Source: Microbacterium sp. NC79
GTDB lineage: Bacteria; Actinomycetota; Actinomycetes; Actinomycetales; Microbacteriaceae
Direction of reading: 5' to 3'
NCBI RefSeq assembly: GCF_019061125.1
Contig: NZ_JAHQYI010000002.1
Location: 310,001-374,000, forward strand
DNA length: 64,000 bases
The notes under the pieces were generated by a model. That model worked only from the letters and a program-made list of their open reading frames with translations, made no database searches and was not told the origin of the DNA. Numbering within the stretch: position 1 is the stretch's first letter; every line of letters begins with the position of its first letter. Below, one piece after another: positions 57,288 to 64,000 of the stretch. The translations under genes and the position numbers were made by a program.

Positions 57288-58927
57288 GCGCCGCACAGCG
57301 GGGCGTGCGGTCGCTCCTCCCCTCGCTTGACGACTACCGCCAACTCCCGCGCACTTGGAAGGGCGACATCCTCGCCGGCGTCACCGTCGGCATCGTCGCG
57401 CTCCCCCTCGCCCTCGCGTTTGGCGTGAGCAGTGGCGCTGGCGCCGAAAGTGGGCTCGTCACCGCCATCATCGCTGGCATCGTCGCGGCCGTCTTCGGTG
57501 GGTCCAACGTCCAGATCTCGGGCCCCACGGGCGCCATGGTGGTGATTCTGGCGCCGACGCTGGCGGTGCACGGAACCACGTCGCTGGCTCTCATCTGTTT
57601 GCTGGCGGGAATCATGGTGGTTGCGGCCGGTGCGCTCCGCCTCGGCCGCACGGTGTCGTACATTCCCTGGCCGGTGATCGAGGGATTCACCCTCGGCATC
57701 GCAGTCATCATCTTCTTACAGCAGGTGCCGACCGCGACCGGCGGGCACGGCGACAGCACTAATGCCGCCGTTGCGGCCGTGCAGGCGACCCTCTCGGCAA
57801 CCTGGCCACAACTCGGCTGGTCGTTGTTGCTGGTTGCGATCGTTGTCGTTGTGATGCTGGTGTCGCTCAAGATCCACCCGCGCTTTCCCGGCTCCCTCGT
57901 CGCCATCGTGATCGCCGCGATCATCGCCGCCGCCTTCAACCTGCCGGTCGACACAATCGGCGAACTGCCCACGGGCCTGCCCGCACCCACAATCCCCTCC
58001 TTCGACCTCGCGTCAATCACCGCACTGCTCGGCCCCGCCGCCGCGGTCGCCGCCCTCGCCGCGATCGAGTCCCTGCTGTCGGCCCGCGTCGCCGCGACCA
58101 TGTCAGACACCGGCCCGTTCGACGCCGACCGCGAACTCGTCGGGCAGGGCCTCGCCTCCATCGCCTCCGGACTCTTCGGGGGCATGCCCGCCACCGGTGC
58201 GATCGCCCGCACCGCCGTCGCCGTGCGCGCTGGCGCCCGCACCCGCGTCACCGCCATGACGCACGCGCTCCTTCTTCTCGTGATCGTGCTGATTGGTTCC
58301 GCCGTCGTCGCACACATTCCGCTCGCCGCCCTCGCCGGCGTACTCATGGTGACAGCGGTGCGCATGGTGGCACCCCACACGGTGCGGGTCATCCTGCGCA
58401 CATCGCGCGCCGACGCCGTCATCTTCTGCCTGACCGCCATCATCACCGTGAGCGTCGACCTGATTTACGCGGTGCTGATCGGTCTCGTTGTCGCCGGCTT
58501 CTTTGCCCTGCGCCAACTCGCCCGCACGAGCGGCGTGTTCCGTGAAGCGTTGCCGGGCGAACCCCAGCCGGGAGATGACCGCATCGCGGTGTTCCGCCTC
58601 GAAGGTGCACTCTTCTTTGGGGCCGCGGAACGCACGCTCGAAGAAGTCTCGTCGTTGCGCGGTGTCGAGGTGGTCATTTTGCGCATGTCACAGCTGCAGT
58701 TGCTCGACGCGACCGGCGCACAGGTGGTGACCGAAATCATCACCGCGCTCGAGCGCCGCGGCATCACCGTACTCGTCAAGGGCATCCGCGAAGACCACCG
58801 CGCACTCGCCGAACGCGTCGGCGTCATCTCATCACTGCGCCACCAAAACCATCTGTTCGACGACCTCGAGCTCGCCGCCGCACACGCCCGCAGCCACATC
58901 GCGCGCGGCGAAGCATCAGCACGTTGA
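57284..58927 (+). CDS. SulP-family anion transporter with STAS domain
   Basis: ATG at 57284 overlaps the ArsR stop (ATGA). A 547-residue membrane protein: N-terminal WKGDILAGVTVGIVALPLAL and GGSNVQISGPTGAMVVIL (SulP signature), about ten to twelve helices, then a cytoplasmic STAS domain (FRLEGALFFGAAERTLEEV, LRMSQLQLLDATGAQVV) from about residue 435. SulP proteins carry sulfate, bicarbonate or other anions; the substrate cannot be told. Followed by 130 bp without a gene. Confidence 0.9.
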   Translation: MSAAQRGVRSLLPSLDDYRQLPRTWKGDILAGVTVGIVALPLALAFGVSSGAGAESGLVTAIIAGIVAAVFGGSNVQISGPTGAMVVILAPTLAVHGTTSLALICLLAGIMVVAAGALRLGRTVSYIPWPVIEGFTLGIAVIIFLQQVPTATGGHGDSTNAAVAAVQATLSATWPQLGWSLLLVAIVVVVMLVSLKIHPRFPGSLVAIVIAAIIAAAFNLPVDTIGELPTGLPAPTIPSFDLASITALLGPAAAVAALAAIESLLSARVAATMSDTGPFDADRELVGQGLASIASGLFGGMPATGAIARTAVAVRAGARTRVTAMTHALLLLVIVLIGSAVVAHIPLAALAGVLMVTAVRMVAPHTVRVILRTSRADAVIFCLTAIITVSVDLIYAVLIGLVVAGFFALRQLARTSGVFREALPGEPQPGDDRIAVFRLEGALFFGAAERTLEEVSSLRGVEVVILRMSQLQLLDATGAQVVTEIITALERRGITVLVKGIREDHRALAERVGVISSLRHQNHLFDDLELAAAHARSHIARGEASAR

Positions 58928-59060
58928 GGTATCGCAAGACCGAAATGCCACACTCTGACATTCCGGGAATACTGCACCGCTGGCCACCGTTACTTCTCCC
59001 GACGCCGTAGTCCGCGAGGATGCGGCGATCACTTTTTCCCCACACTTTCAGGAGTAATTC

Positions 59061-59615
59061 GTGCCCAACCTTATGGTCATCGTCGCCAGCACCCGCCAAG
59101 CCCGCATCGGAAGCACCGTCGCAGATTGGGTCATTGCCGCAGCGAACGAGCGCACCGACCTCACCGTCGACGTTGCTGATCTGCAGGAGATCGGCCTGCC
59201 GTTCTTCGACGAGGCACACCCGCCCATGATGGGCAAGTACGAACTGCCCCACACCCTCGCCTGGGCTGAGCGCGTTGCCGCTGCCGACGCCTTCCTCTTT
59301 GTCAGCCCCGAGTACAACGGCTCGTACCCCGGCGTGCTGAAGAACGCCCTCGACTACCTCCTCGCCGAGTGGCAGGGCAAGCGCGCCGGCATCGTCGGCT
59401 ATGGCGCCTACCCCGAGAGCCGCATGATCGGGCAGCTCGACTTCGTGCTCGGCAACCTCGGCCTCACCCGCACCACGAGCGACCTGCAAGTACAGAACCC
59501 GTGGGCTCTGCTCGACGCCGACGGCAAGCTCGTCGCACCCGCCGAGCTCAACGACGCTCTCGCCGCGATCATCGACGAACTCGCCGTCGTGAACGCGGAG
59601 CCGGTCGCCGTCTAA
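59061..59615 (+). CDS. NAD(P)H-dependent FMN reductase
   Basis: A 184-residue flavodoxin-fold reductase starting at GTG 59061, with AGGAG upstream. FMN-binding loop VIVASTRQARIGSTVADWV and the family signature FVSPEYNGSYPGVLKNALDYL are clear. It reduces FMN or quinone-like acceptors with NAD(P)H in the cytoplasm. Single-gene unit with its own terminator. Confidence 0.92.
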   Translation: MPNLMVIVASTRQARIGSTVADWVIAAANERTDLTVDVADLQEIGLPFFDEAHPPMMGKYELPHTLAWAERVAAADAFLFVSPEYNGSYPGVLKNALDYLLAEWQGKRAGIVGYGAYPESRMIGQLDFVLGNLGLTRTTSDLQVQNPWALLDADGKLVAPAELNDALAAIIDELAVVNAEPVAV

Positions 59616-59630
59616 CGATCGAACCCTTTC

Positions 59631-59666
59631 ACGGGGTGTCGGAACCATATGGTTCCGGCACCCCGT
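59631..59666 (+). terminator. Terminator made of an inverted CGGAACCAT pair
   Basis: CGGAACCAT is directly followed by ATGGTTCCG, flanked by ACGGGGTG and CACCCCGT arms; about 18 bp per arm with one wobble pair and no loop outside the palindrome. Starts 16 bp after the FMN reductase stop. Confidence 0.75.
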
Positions 59667-59825
59667 TGTCATACGCCACGGAGCACGGAGAGCAAGACAT
59701 CCGAAACCACGAATTCGCCCGCAACCCTGTGCCTGACCCGCGCGCACCCATACGCTGAAGGCGAGCGGGGGCTTCGCATCCTCCGCCGCACCCGTGCACG
59801 TGTGGACGGAAGGGATGCCACCACA

Positions 59826-62690
59826 ATGACTACCGAACCGATCGAGCCCATCGACGAAGACGACGACGGCCTACCCATCTACCTCGCACCGCTAGATCCC
59901 GGCGATGTTCCAGCCTTTTGCGAGCGCCTCATCACCCACTTCGACACCGTCGACGAGGAGGGTGAATTCACTTTCGAAGGCGTTGACGTCGACGTCGCGC
60001 ATGGTATTTGGCTGCTCGGACTCGCCGCTTACGACCACGAAGAAAACCTCGCGATGGATCCCGCCGACGTCGATCGCGAACTGCCAACGCACGGCGTCGG
60101 TGGCTACGCGCAAGTGGTGACCGACTGGACACGCGCGGCACGAGCGAGCCTCCACGCCGCTTGGGGCGAACCGCAGACGCGTCAGCCTCGCCTTGTCGGC
60201 GATGAGCAAGAGCCCGAAGGCATCCTCGACTATCTGATGCTCTCCGTCGGCATCGCCGAGGCCGAGCTATGGGACCGCGGAACCGGTTTTCTCGCGTTGC
60301 TGACGGATTGGACCGGAGAAGTCGGAACCAGTGAGCTGCGGCAGATTGCAATGATCGTTCCGCGGGAGCTGGTTCTCGGCGGCATGGCCGCCGCGATGAG
60401 TCAGGCAGACATGGCCGATGCGCATCTGATGAGTGGTGAGAACATCGTCGAGCTGCACCGCCGCGCGTGGCTCATGTCACGTCTGTTTGGTGCGGGCGAA
60501 GAGCGAGTGCGCGACGCTGCCCTAGACGCAACACGGTTGAGCTTGCAGTCGCGTTCTGGTGTCACCACGGTATGGAACTTCACCGACGACGGGCGTGCGC
60601 TCGTGCTTCTCTACGACCCCGAATGCGCGTTCGTCACTGACGCCCCCGCCCAGTTCATCGCCGACCACACCGTAAACGACACCGAAAGCGGCGAACCCAG
60701 CGAGGGCGATGTTGCCGAGGCGCACGCGATTCTCGTCGCGCGCATTCTGGCAACCGTGCCAGAGGAGCTCCGTGCACTCATCACCGCCCCCACCGTGACG
60801 GCAAAGGGCGAGGTGGGCACGCAGCCACTGGAGTTCGTCATCCTGGGCGACCAACCGGTTCCGCTCATTTCTGCTGCCGTCTGGTACGACGGCGAGCACT
60901 GGAACGTGCCGGCAAGCCTTTTCGAAATCGGTGGTCAGAACGGTTTGGCATTTGATGACTTCGGTCTTGCCGACGCCCTGCGCCGGCCCTACCGACTCGG
61001 CGGAGAGTTCACCGCGAACCTTTTCGCGGGCGACGACGCAGAACAGAATGCGCACCTCGAAGAACTATTCGCGATGTGCCCCTACCCACAGCAGCCGCGG
61101 CCCGAGGGTGACGCTGTGTTGGGCAACGCCATTCCGCGTGGCAGCTCGTTTGCAGAGCTGGCTGAGCAGATCGAGCGCGCGTCGGCAGCCTGGTGGGAGA
61201 GCTCACCATCGACGGCGGCGTGGAACGACCACACCTTCTCGATCGGCGGGCGTGAACTGCGCCACGATGAGCGTGCCATTTCTACCGTCTTGGGGCTCGC
61301 GAACTCCTGGACGGTTGACGCCTTTGCGACCTGGACCAATAGCTTCATTGACTTCTTGACCGAGCGGTGGGGTACCGCGGTGAACTTCACGGTGGCAGAC
61401 CAGAACACCGACGAAGTGCGCCGCACTCCGCTCTCGCGCACGATGCGATCACTCGGAATCCACCAGGGCCCACTGTGGTGGGTGAATGGTCATGCCGTCA
61501 TCGTGCTGGGCGGCATTCCCGACGCTGACTCCGCCATGGATCCCGACCCGCTGGCCGCTGTTGTGATCGCCCGCGCCGACGCCGTTCTCGACATGATGCG
61601 CGGCACGCGGTGGTGGTCGCTGCGTAAGCGAGCGCGCACACTCAGTGAGCTGTCGCGCCTCACCGATTCGACCCTGGCCCCGGCATCAACCCTCTCCTGG
61701 GCGGGCCCTGCGCTGCCCGGATCAGACGTGGTTCCGCACGCCGTTCGCGGCGCGTTTCGCACAAATGATCGCTCGTGGTTCTACGCTTTCACACACGACG
61801 CGCGCGGACTCTTCCTGTCCTACCCGCTCGATGCCGCATCTCTTAGCCCGACCATCGAGACGCAACGTGATCTGTTCGCCGGCGTTCCCGATGACCTGCT
61901 TTCGCTCATCGTTGACCGCGATAGCGGCGGGCTGTACCCCCTCGTCAGCGGCGTGCCCGTCGGCGACGGCGTACTTCGTTCCGCTGTCTCGCTACCGGCC
62001 GTCGACACCGTCGTTTGGCGCGATGACGTCGACTGGCGACTGTCTGAGGGGATGCTGCGCCGCGCCCAGCCGGCACAGATGGGAAGCGGCGCGGAGGCTT
62101 CGCATGACAGCGGATTCGAAACGTATCTGTCGCCTGCCACGGGTATTCCGCAGCTCCAGTGGGCGCTGGGTGTCGGGTACGACGATCGCGACCCCGAGGG
62201 CTACGCCGACGCGCGGTTTGCGAGCTTCGCGTTGCCGCGGCCGATCGAGCCCGCGACGGCACAGCTTGCCATGGACGCCCTCGGCACCTGCCACCTGAAC
62301 GCGCTCACCGGCACGCTGAACCACCTGCTCGATGTGATTGCTGACACCCCCGGCGACCGGCATCTCGTGGAGGCCGCGCTCAGCAACCCCGACCCCACGA
62401 ACCGCCGCGAGATTGCGCTGTGGTTGATGCGCGATCCGATGCCGTCGATCACGCACCAGCTCTCGTTCCTGACGCCGGTCAACGTGCTGCTCGAGAACCC
62501 CACGCTCGGCGCGAGCGATGCCGTGGTGCTGGCTCGCATGCTCGATCTTGGCGCCTCACCCTTCCCCGGTCTCGTCGGCAACGTCGATCCGTTTGCGCAG
62601 CTCGACCGCCGCGCTGCCGGTGGCACCGATGTCGCGAAGCTTCGGGCAGTTCTGCTTGAGGCGAGGGAGATCGGAACAACGTCGCGGTAG
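59826..62690 (+). CDS. Large hypothetical protein, 954 aa
   Basis: Start taken as ATG 59826 with AAGGGA upstream; an in-frame ATG at 59649 would add 59 residues made from terminator-like and low-quality sequence. Strongly acidic start (EPIDEDDDGLPIYL). No signal peptide or membrane segment; long, mixed alpha/beta composition with many Trp and Asp residues (WWSLRKRARTLSELS). No Walker, nuclease or protease motif found. The length and GC-rich codon use show it is a genuine gene. No family recognised; cytoplasmic location expected. Confidence 0.75.
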   Translation: MTTEPIEPIDEDDDGLPIYLAPLDPGDVPAFCERLITHFDTVDEEGEFTFEGVDVDVAHGIWLLGLAAYDHEENLAMDPADVDRELPTHGVGGYAQVVTDWTRAARASLHAAWGEPQTRQPRLVGDEQEPEGILDYLMLSVGIAEAELWDRGTGFLALLTDWTGEVGTSELRQIAMIVPRELVLGGMAAAMSQADMADAHLMSGENIVELHRRAWLMSRLFGAGEERVRDAALDATRLSLQSRSGVTTVWNFTDDGRALVLLYDPECAFVTDAPAQFIADHTVNDTESGEPSEGDVAEAHAILVARILATVPEELRALITAPTVTAKGEVGTQPLEFVILGDQPVPLISAAVWYDGEHWNVPASLFEIGGQNGLAFDDFGLADALRRPYRLGGEFTANLFAGDDAEQNAHLEELFAMCPYPQQPRPEGDAVLGNAIPRGSSFAELAEQIERASAAWWESSPSTAAWNDHTFSIGGRELRHDERAISTVLGLANSWTVDAFATWTNSFIDFLTERWGTAVNFTVADQNTDEVRRTPLSRTMRSLGIHQGPLWWVNGHAVIVLGGIPDADSAMDPDPLAAVVIARADAVLDMMRGTRWWSLRKRARTLSELSRLTDSTLAPASTLSWAGPALPGSDVVPHAVRGAFRTNDRSWFYAFTHDARGLFLSYPLDAASLSPTIETQRDLFAGVPDDLLSLIVDRDSGGLYPLVSGVPVGDGVLRSAVSLPAVDTVVWRDDVDWRLSEGMLRRAQPAQMGSGAEASHDSGFETYLSPATGIPQLQWALGVGYDDRDPEGYADARFASFALPRPIEPATAQLAMDALGTCHLNALTGTLNHLLDVIADTPGDRHLVEAALSNPDPTNRREIALWLMRDPMPSITHQLSFLTPVNVLLENPTLGASDAVVLARMLDLGASPFPGLVGNVDPFAQLDRRAAGGTDVAKLRAVLLEAREIGTTSR

Positions 62691-62712
62691 AAAATTCGGC
62701 ATACTGAAAGAG

Positions 62713-62749
62713 CGGCCCGAGCGGATCAGATCCCGTTCGGGCCGTTTTT
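62713..62749 (+). terminator. Terminator of the 954-aa gene
   Basis: CGGCCCGA and TCGGGCCG, extended by CGG/CCG, form a hairpin followed by TTTTT, 22 bp beyond the stop. It also faces the leftward DUF488 gene end. Confidence 0.88.
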
Positions 62750-62754
62750 CTGCC

Positions 62755-63285
62755 TCACGCCGGGTAGGTGATTACTCCGGTGTCGCCGACAACCGCACCC
62801 TCACTCAGCCGTGCCGCCTCGAGGTTCCGCTCACCCATAATGTGCTGCACCGCACCGCCGCGCGCCAGCACATAGTCGGCAATGATGCGCCGATGACACC
62901 GCCACCACACCGCCTCGGAGCACATCAGCGCGAGCGAGCCGTGGGCGGCCTGCGCGATGGCATCGTCGAGACCGCGCGCAAATTCGGGCGACAGGGCATG
63001 GTCGGCGTAATTGTGAAAACTGCGGTTTTGCCACCAGGCGTTGACCTCGAACGGCACGGTCTTGCTCACCGGCCGGCGCCCGGTCAGCGGCTCGTTGCGC
63101 TCGAACGCGATGCCGGTGTCGGCGAGCGCCGCGGCCAGGGTATCGGCGTTGAACCACGGATACCGCGTCGAACCTGGCAGCTTGCGCACGTCGACGACAC
63201 GGCGAATATCGGAACCATGTAGTAGCGCGACGAATTCATCGAGCGTGCGCGTGGAGTGGCCGATCGTGAACAGCGTGTCAGTCAT
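62755..63285 (-). CDS. DUF488-family protein
   Basis: A 176-residue protein. Typical DUF488 marks: TIGHSTRTLDEFVALL at the start, VVDVRKLPGS, and ALMCSEAVWWRCHRRIIADY with the conserved Cys and His. The family occurs widely and is of unknown, possibly nucleic acid-related or redox, function. ATG at 63285 overlaps the upstream DUF2945 gene by 8 bp, so the two are cotranslated. Confidence 0.9.
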   Translation of the reverse strand: MTDTLFTIGHSTRTLDEFVALLHGSDIRRVVDVRKLPGSTRYPWFNADTLAAALADTGIAFERNEPLTGRRPVSKTVPFEVNAWWQNRSFHNYADHALSPEFARGLDDAIAQAAHGSLALMCSEAVWWRCHRRIIADYVLARGGAVQHIMGERNLEAARLSEGAVVGDTGVITYPA

Positions 63286-63493
63286 TGACGCGTTTCAGCG
63301 CGGAGCCTTTGTGTGCCGCAATGTGATCGGTCTTGTCGCTCTTGATTTCGTATTGCGGGTCATCTGGCGACGCTCGGTGCGTGTGCCCCTTGTATTCAAA
63401 ATCTGCCGTGTGCACGTGCGTGATGGTTCCGCTCACGTGCCCCGCCTCGGAGTTCCACGAGACGTGATCGCCAACCTGAAAGTGCTCGGTCAT
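63278..63493 (-). CDS. DUF2945 (Tudor-like) small protein
   Basis: ATG at 63493 gives 71 residues; the 52-codon upstream extension is unlikely. QVGDHVSWNSEAGHVSGTIT at the N-terminus and DPQYEIKSDKTDHIAAHKGS at the end are the family signature ('hypervirulence-associated protein, Tudor domain'). Probably a small SH3-like fold; the function is not established. First gene of the pair with DUF488. Confidence 0.88.
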   Translation of the reverse strand: MTEHFQVGDHVSWNSEAGHVSGTITHVHTADFEYKGHTHRASPDDPQYEIKSDKTDHIAAHKGSALKRVND

Positions 63494-63878
63494 GACAGCA
63501 TCGTGCCGCCGGTTGCCGTGTCGCGCCACCCCCTTGCGCGGCGGAGTCAGTCCGATCGCATCAACGGGGGAGGCCACTCCGTGCAAAACGCCGAGAGTTG
63601 TCCCCACCTGTGGATAACTCGGTGGATAACCTGTGCGAAAGTGCCCCAAAGTTGTTCACAGGCCCGTGGATAACTGTGGAAATCGAAGAGACCGCCGAAA
63701 CTACACGCGTGTAATTCCATGGTCAAGGCGGGATTCGAAAGTGAACTCGCTGTACCGAGGTTGTTAACAACTGCGGGGTCAGGAGGGCTGTGGAGAACCC
63801 GGCATCATCCTTTCGGACGATCTTTCTTTCGCCCGGTTTTGGGATGATCAGCGGCAAATTTCTTGGTGGGCTGGAAGC
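63494..63878. other. Intergenic region with DnaA-box-like cluster and MMPL promoter
   Basis: About 385 bp before the MMPL gene. It holds the DnaA-box-like sites (63599-63682), the near-palindrome TTGTTAACAA (63761-63770) and a spaced inverted repeat ATCATCC...GGATGAT (63804-63810 and 63842-63848). The latter could be an operator for the MMPL gene. No ORF supported. Confidence 0.5.
63599..63682. promoter_or_regulatory. Cluster of DnaA-box-like sites
   Basis: Within about 85 bp: TTGTCCCCA (63599), TGTGGATAA (63609, perfect TTATCCACA on the other strand), GGTGGATAA (63621), TTGTTCACA (63652), CGTGGATAA (63665) and TGTGGAAAT (63675). Dense DnaA-box-like spacing in an intergenic region, but no dnaA, dnaN or rpmH adjoins, so it is not assigned as oriC. 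Confidence 0.45.
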
Positions 63879-64000
63879 ATGGCTCGCTCTGACACTCGTA
63901 CCCGGTTCTCCGACACCCTGACTTCACGTCGCGGTGCCTGGATCTCACTCATTCTCGGCCTCGTCGTCATGACGCTACTGTTCGGCGCTTTTGGCTCAGC
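63879..64000 (+). CDS. MMPL-family transporter, 5' end (runs off window)
   Basis: ATG at 63879 opens MARSDTRTRFSDTL followed by SRRGAWISLILGLVVMTLLFG, a basic start and the first membrane helix usual for actinobacterial MMPL/RND-type exporters. Only 40 codons are visible, so the call rests on this start alone. Confidence 0.55.
   Translation, partial: MARSDTRTRFSDTLTSRRGAWISLILGLVVMTLLFGAFGS

Noticed and set aside
63599..63682. Chromosomal origin oriC
   Set aside because: DnaA-like boxes are present, but dnaA, dnaN, rpmH and the other usual neighbours are absent; AT-rich unwinding element not seen.

Overview
The window is GC-rich chromosomal DNA from an actinobacterium, most likely Microbacteriaceae (Microbacterium or a close relative). 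This rests on gene content: monomeric NADP-isocitrate dehydrogenase, a DUF222/HNH '13E12-type' protein, a DUF3516 helicase, an LAxTG-anchored surface protein, many lipoproteins, and a DtxR/IdeR-type iron box. No rRNA, tRNA, CRISPR array or IS element was seen. Genes run off both ends: an APC permease on the left and an MMPL-type protein on the right.

Layout. 1-9.3 kb: housekeeping and envelope genes (APC permease, VanZ-RDD protein, LRV-repeat membrane protein, DUF3516 helicase, short ORFs, SDR oxidoreductase). 9.4-14.5 kb: an iron-siderophore operon (lipoprotein, two FecCD permeases, ATPase, siderophore-interacting reductase) behind a DtxR/IdeR-like box. 14.5-22.8 kb: dtd, a MazG-like enzyme, lipoproteins, a large Ig-repeat wall protein, a VOC protein, and a DUF222-HNH gene flanked by repeats. 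23-31 kb: a TetR-associated sugar or polyol regulon with binding protein and two permeases, two Gfo/Idh dehydrogenases and two TIM-barrel isomerases, but no ATPase. 31.1-31.7 kb: a dead HIT-family gene and a short tandem repeat.

31.7-47.1 kb is a defence island. A six-gene leftward operon encodes a C5-cytosine methyltransferase, a Z1-domain helicase-like ATPase, a PD-(D/E)XK (DUF4420-like) nuclease, a MORC/MutL-like GHKL ATPase and two uncharacterised proteins. It converges, with only 5 bp between stop codons, on a very large DUF4011-type SF1 helicase-nuclease gene. That gene is split by a -1 frameshift exactly in its Walker A motif, at a perfect X_XXY_YYZ heptamer (G GGC CCC). The core of the operon matches the MORC/Z1 restriction-modification type predicted by Iyer, Abhiman and Aravind (2008). 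The two accessory proteins, the 86-aa gene and the adjoining frameshifted helicase are the less-described parts.

47.1-64 kb: icd behind a perfect 14-bp palindrome, an orphan XRE regulator with a 12-bp inverted repeat upstream, hrpB, a zinc alcohol dehydrogenase, a lone DUF262-DUF1524 protein with a RAMA-like tail (type IV restriction-like), yjdM, an ArsR-SulP pair, an FMN reductase, a 954-aa protein of unknown function, DUF488 and DUF2945 genes, and a cluster of DnaA-box-like sites before the MMPL gene.

A motif runs through the window: GGAACCA/TGGTTCC occurs about once per kb in the core but only about 2-3 times in the 15-kb island (hand tally). Inverted pairs of it form hairpins after several genes, which resembles the arrangement of DNA uptake sequences in other bacteria.
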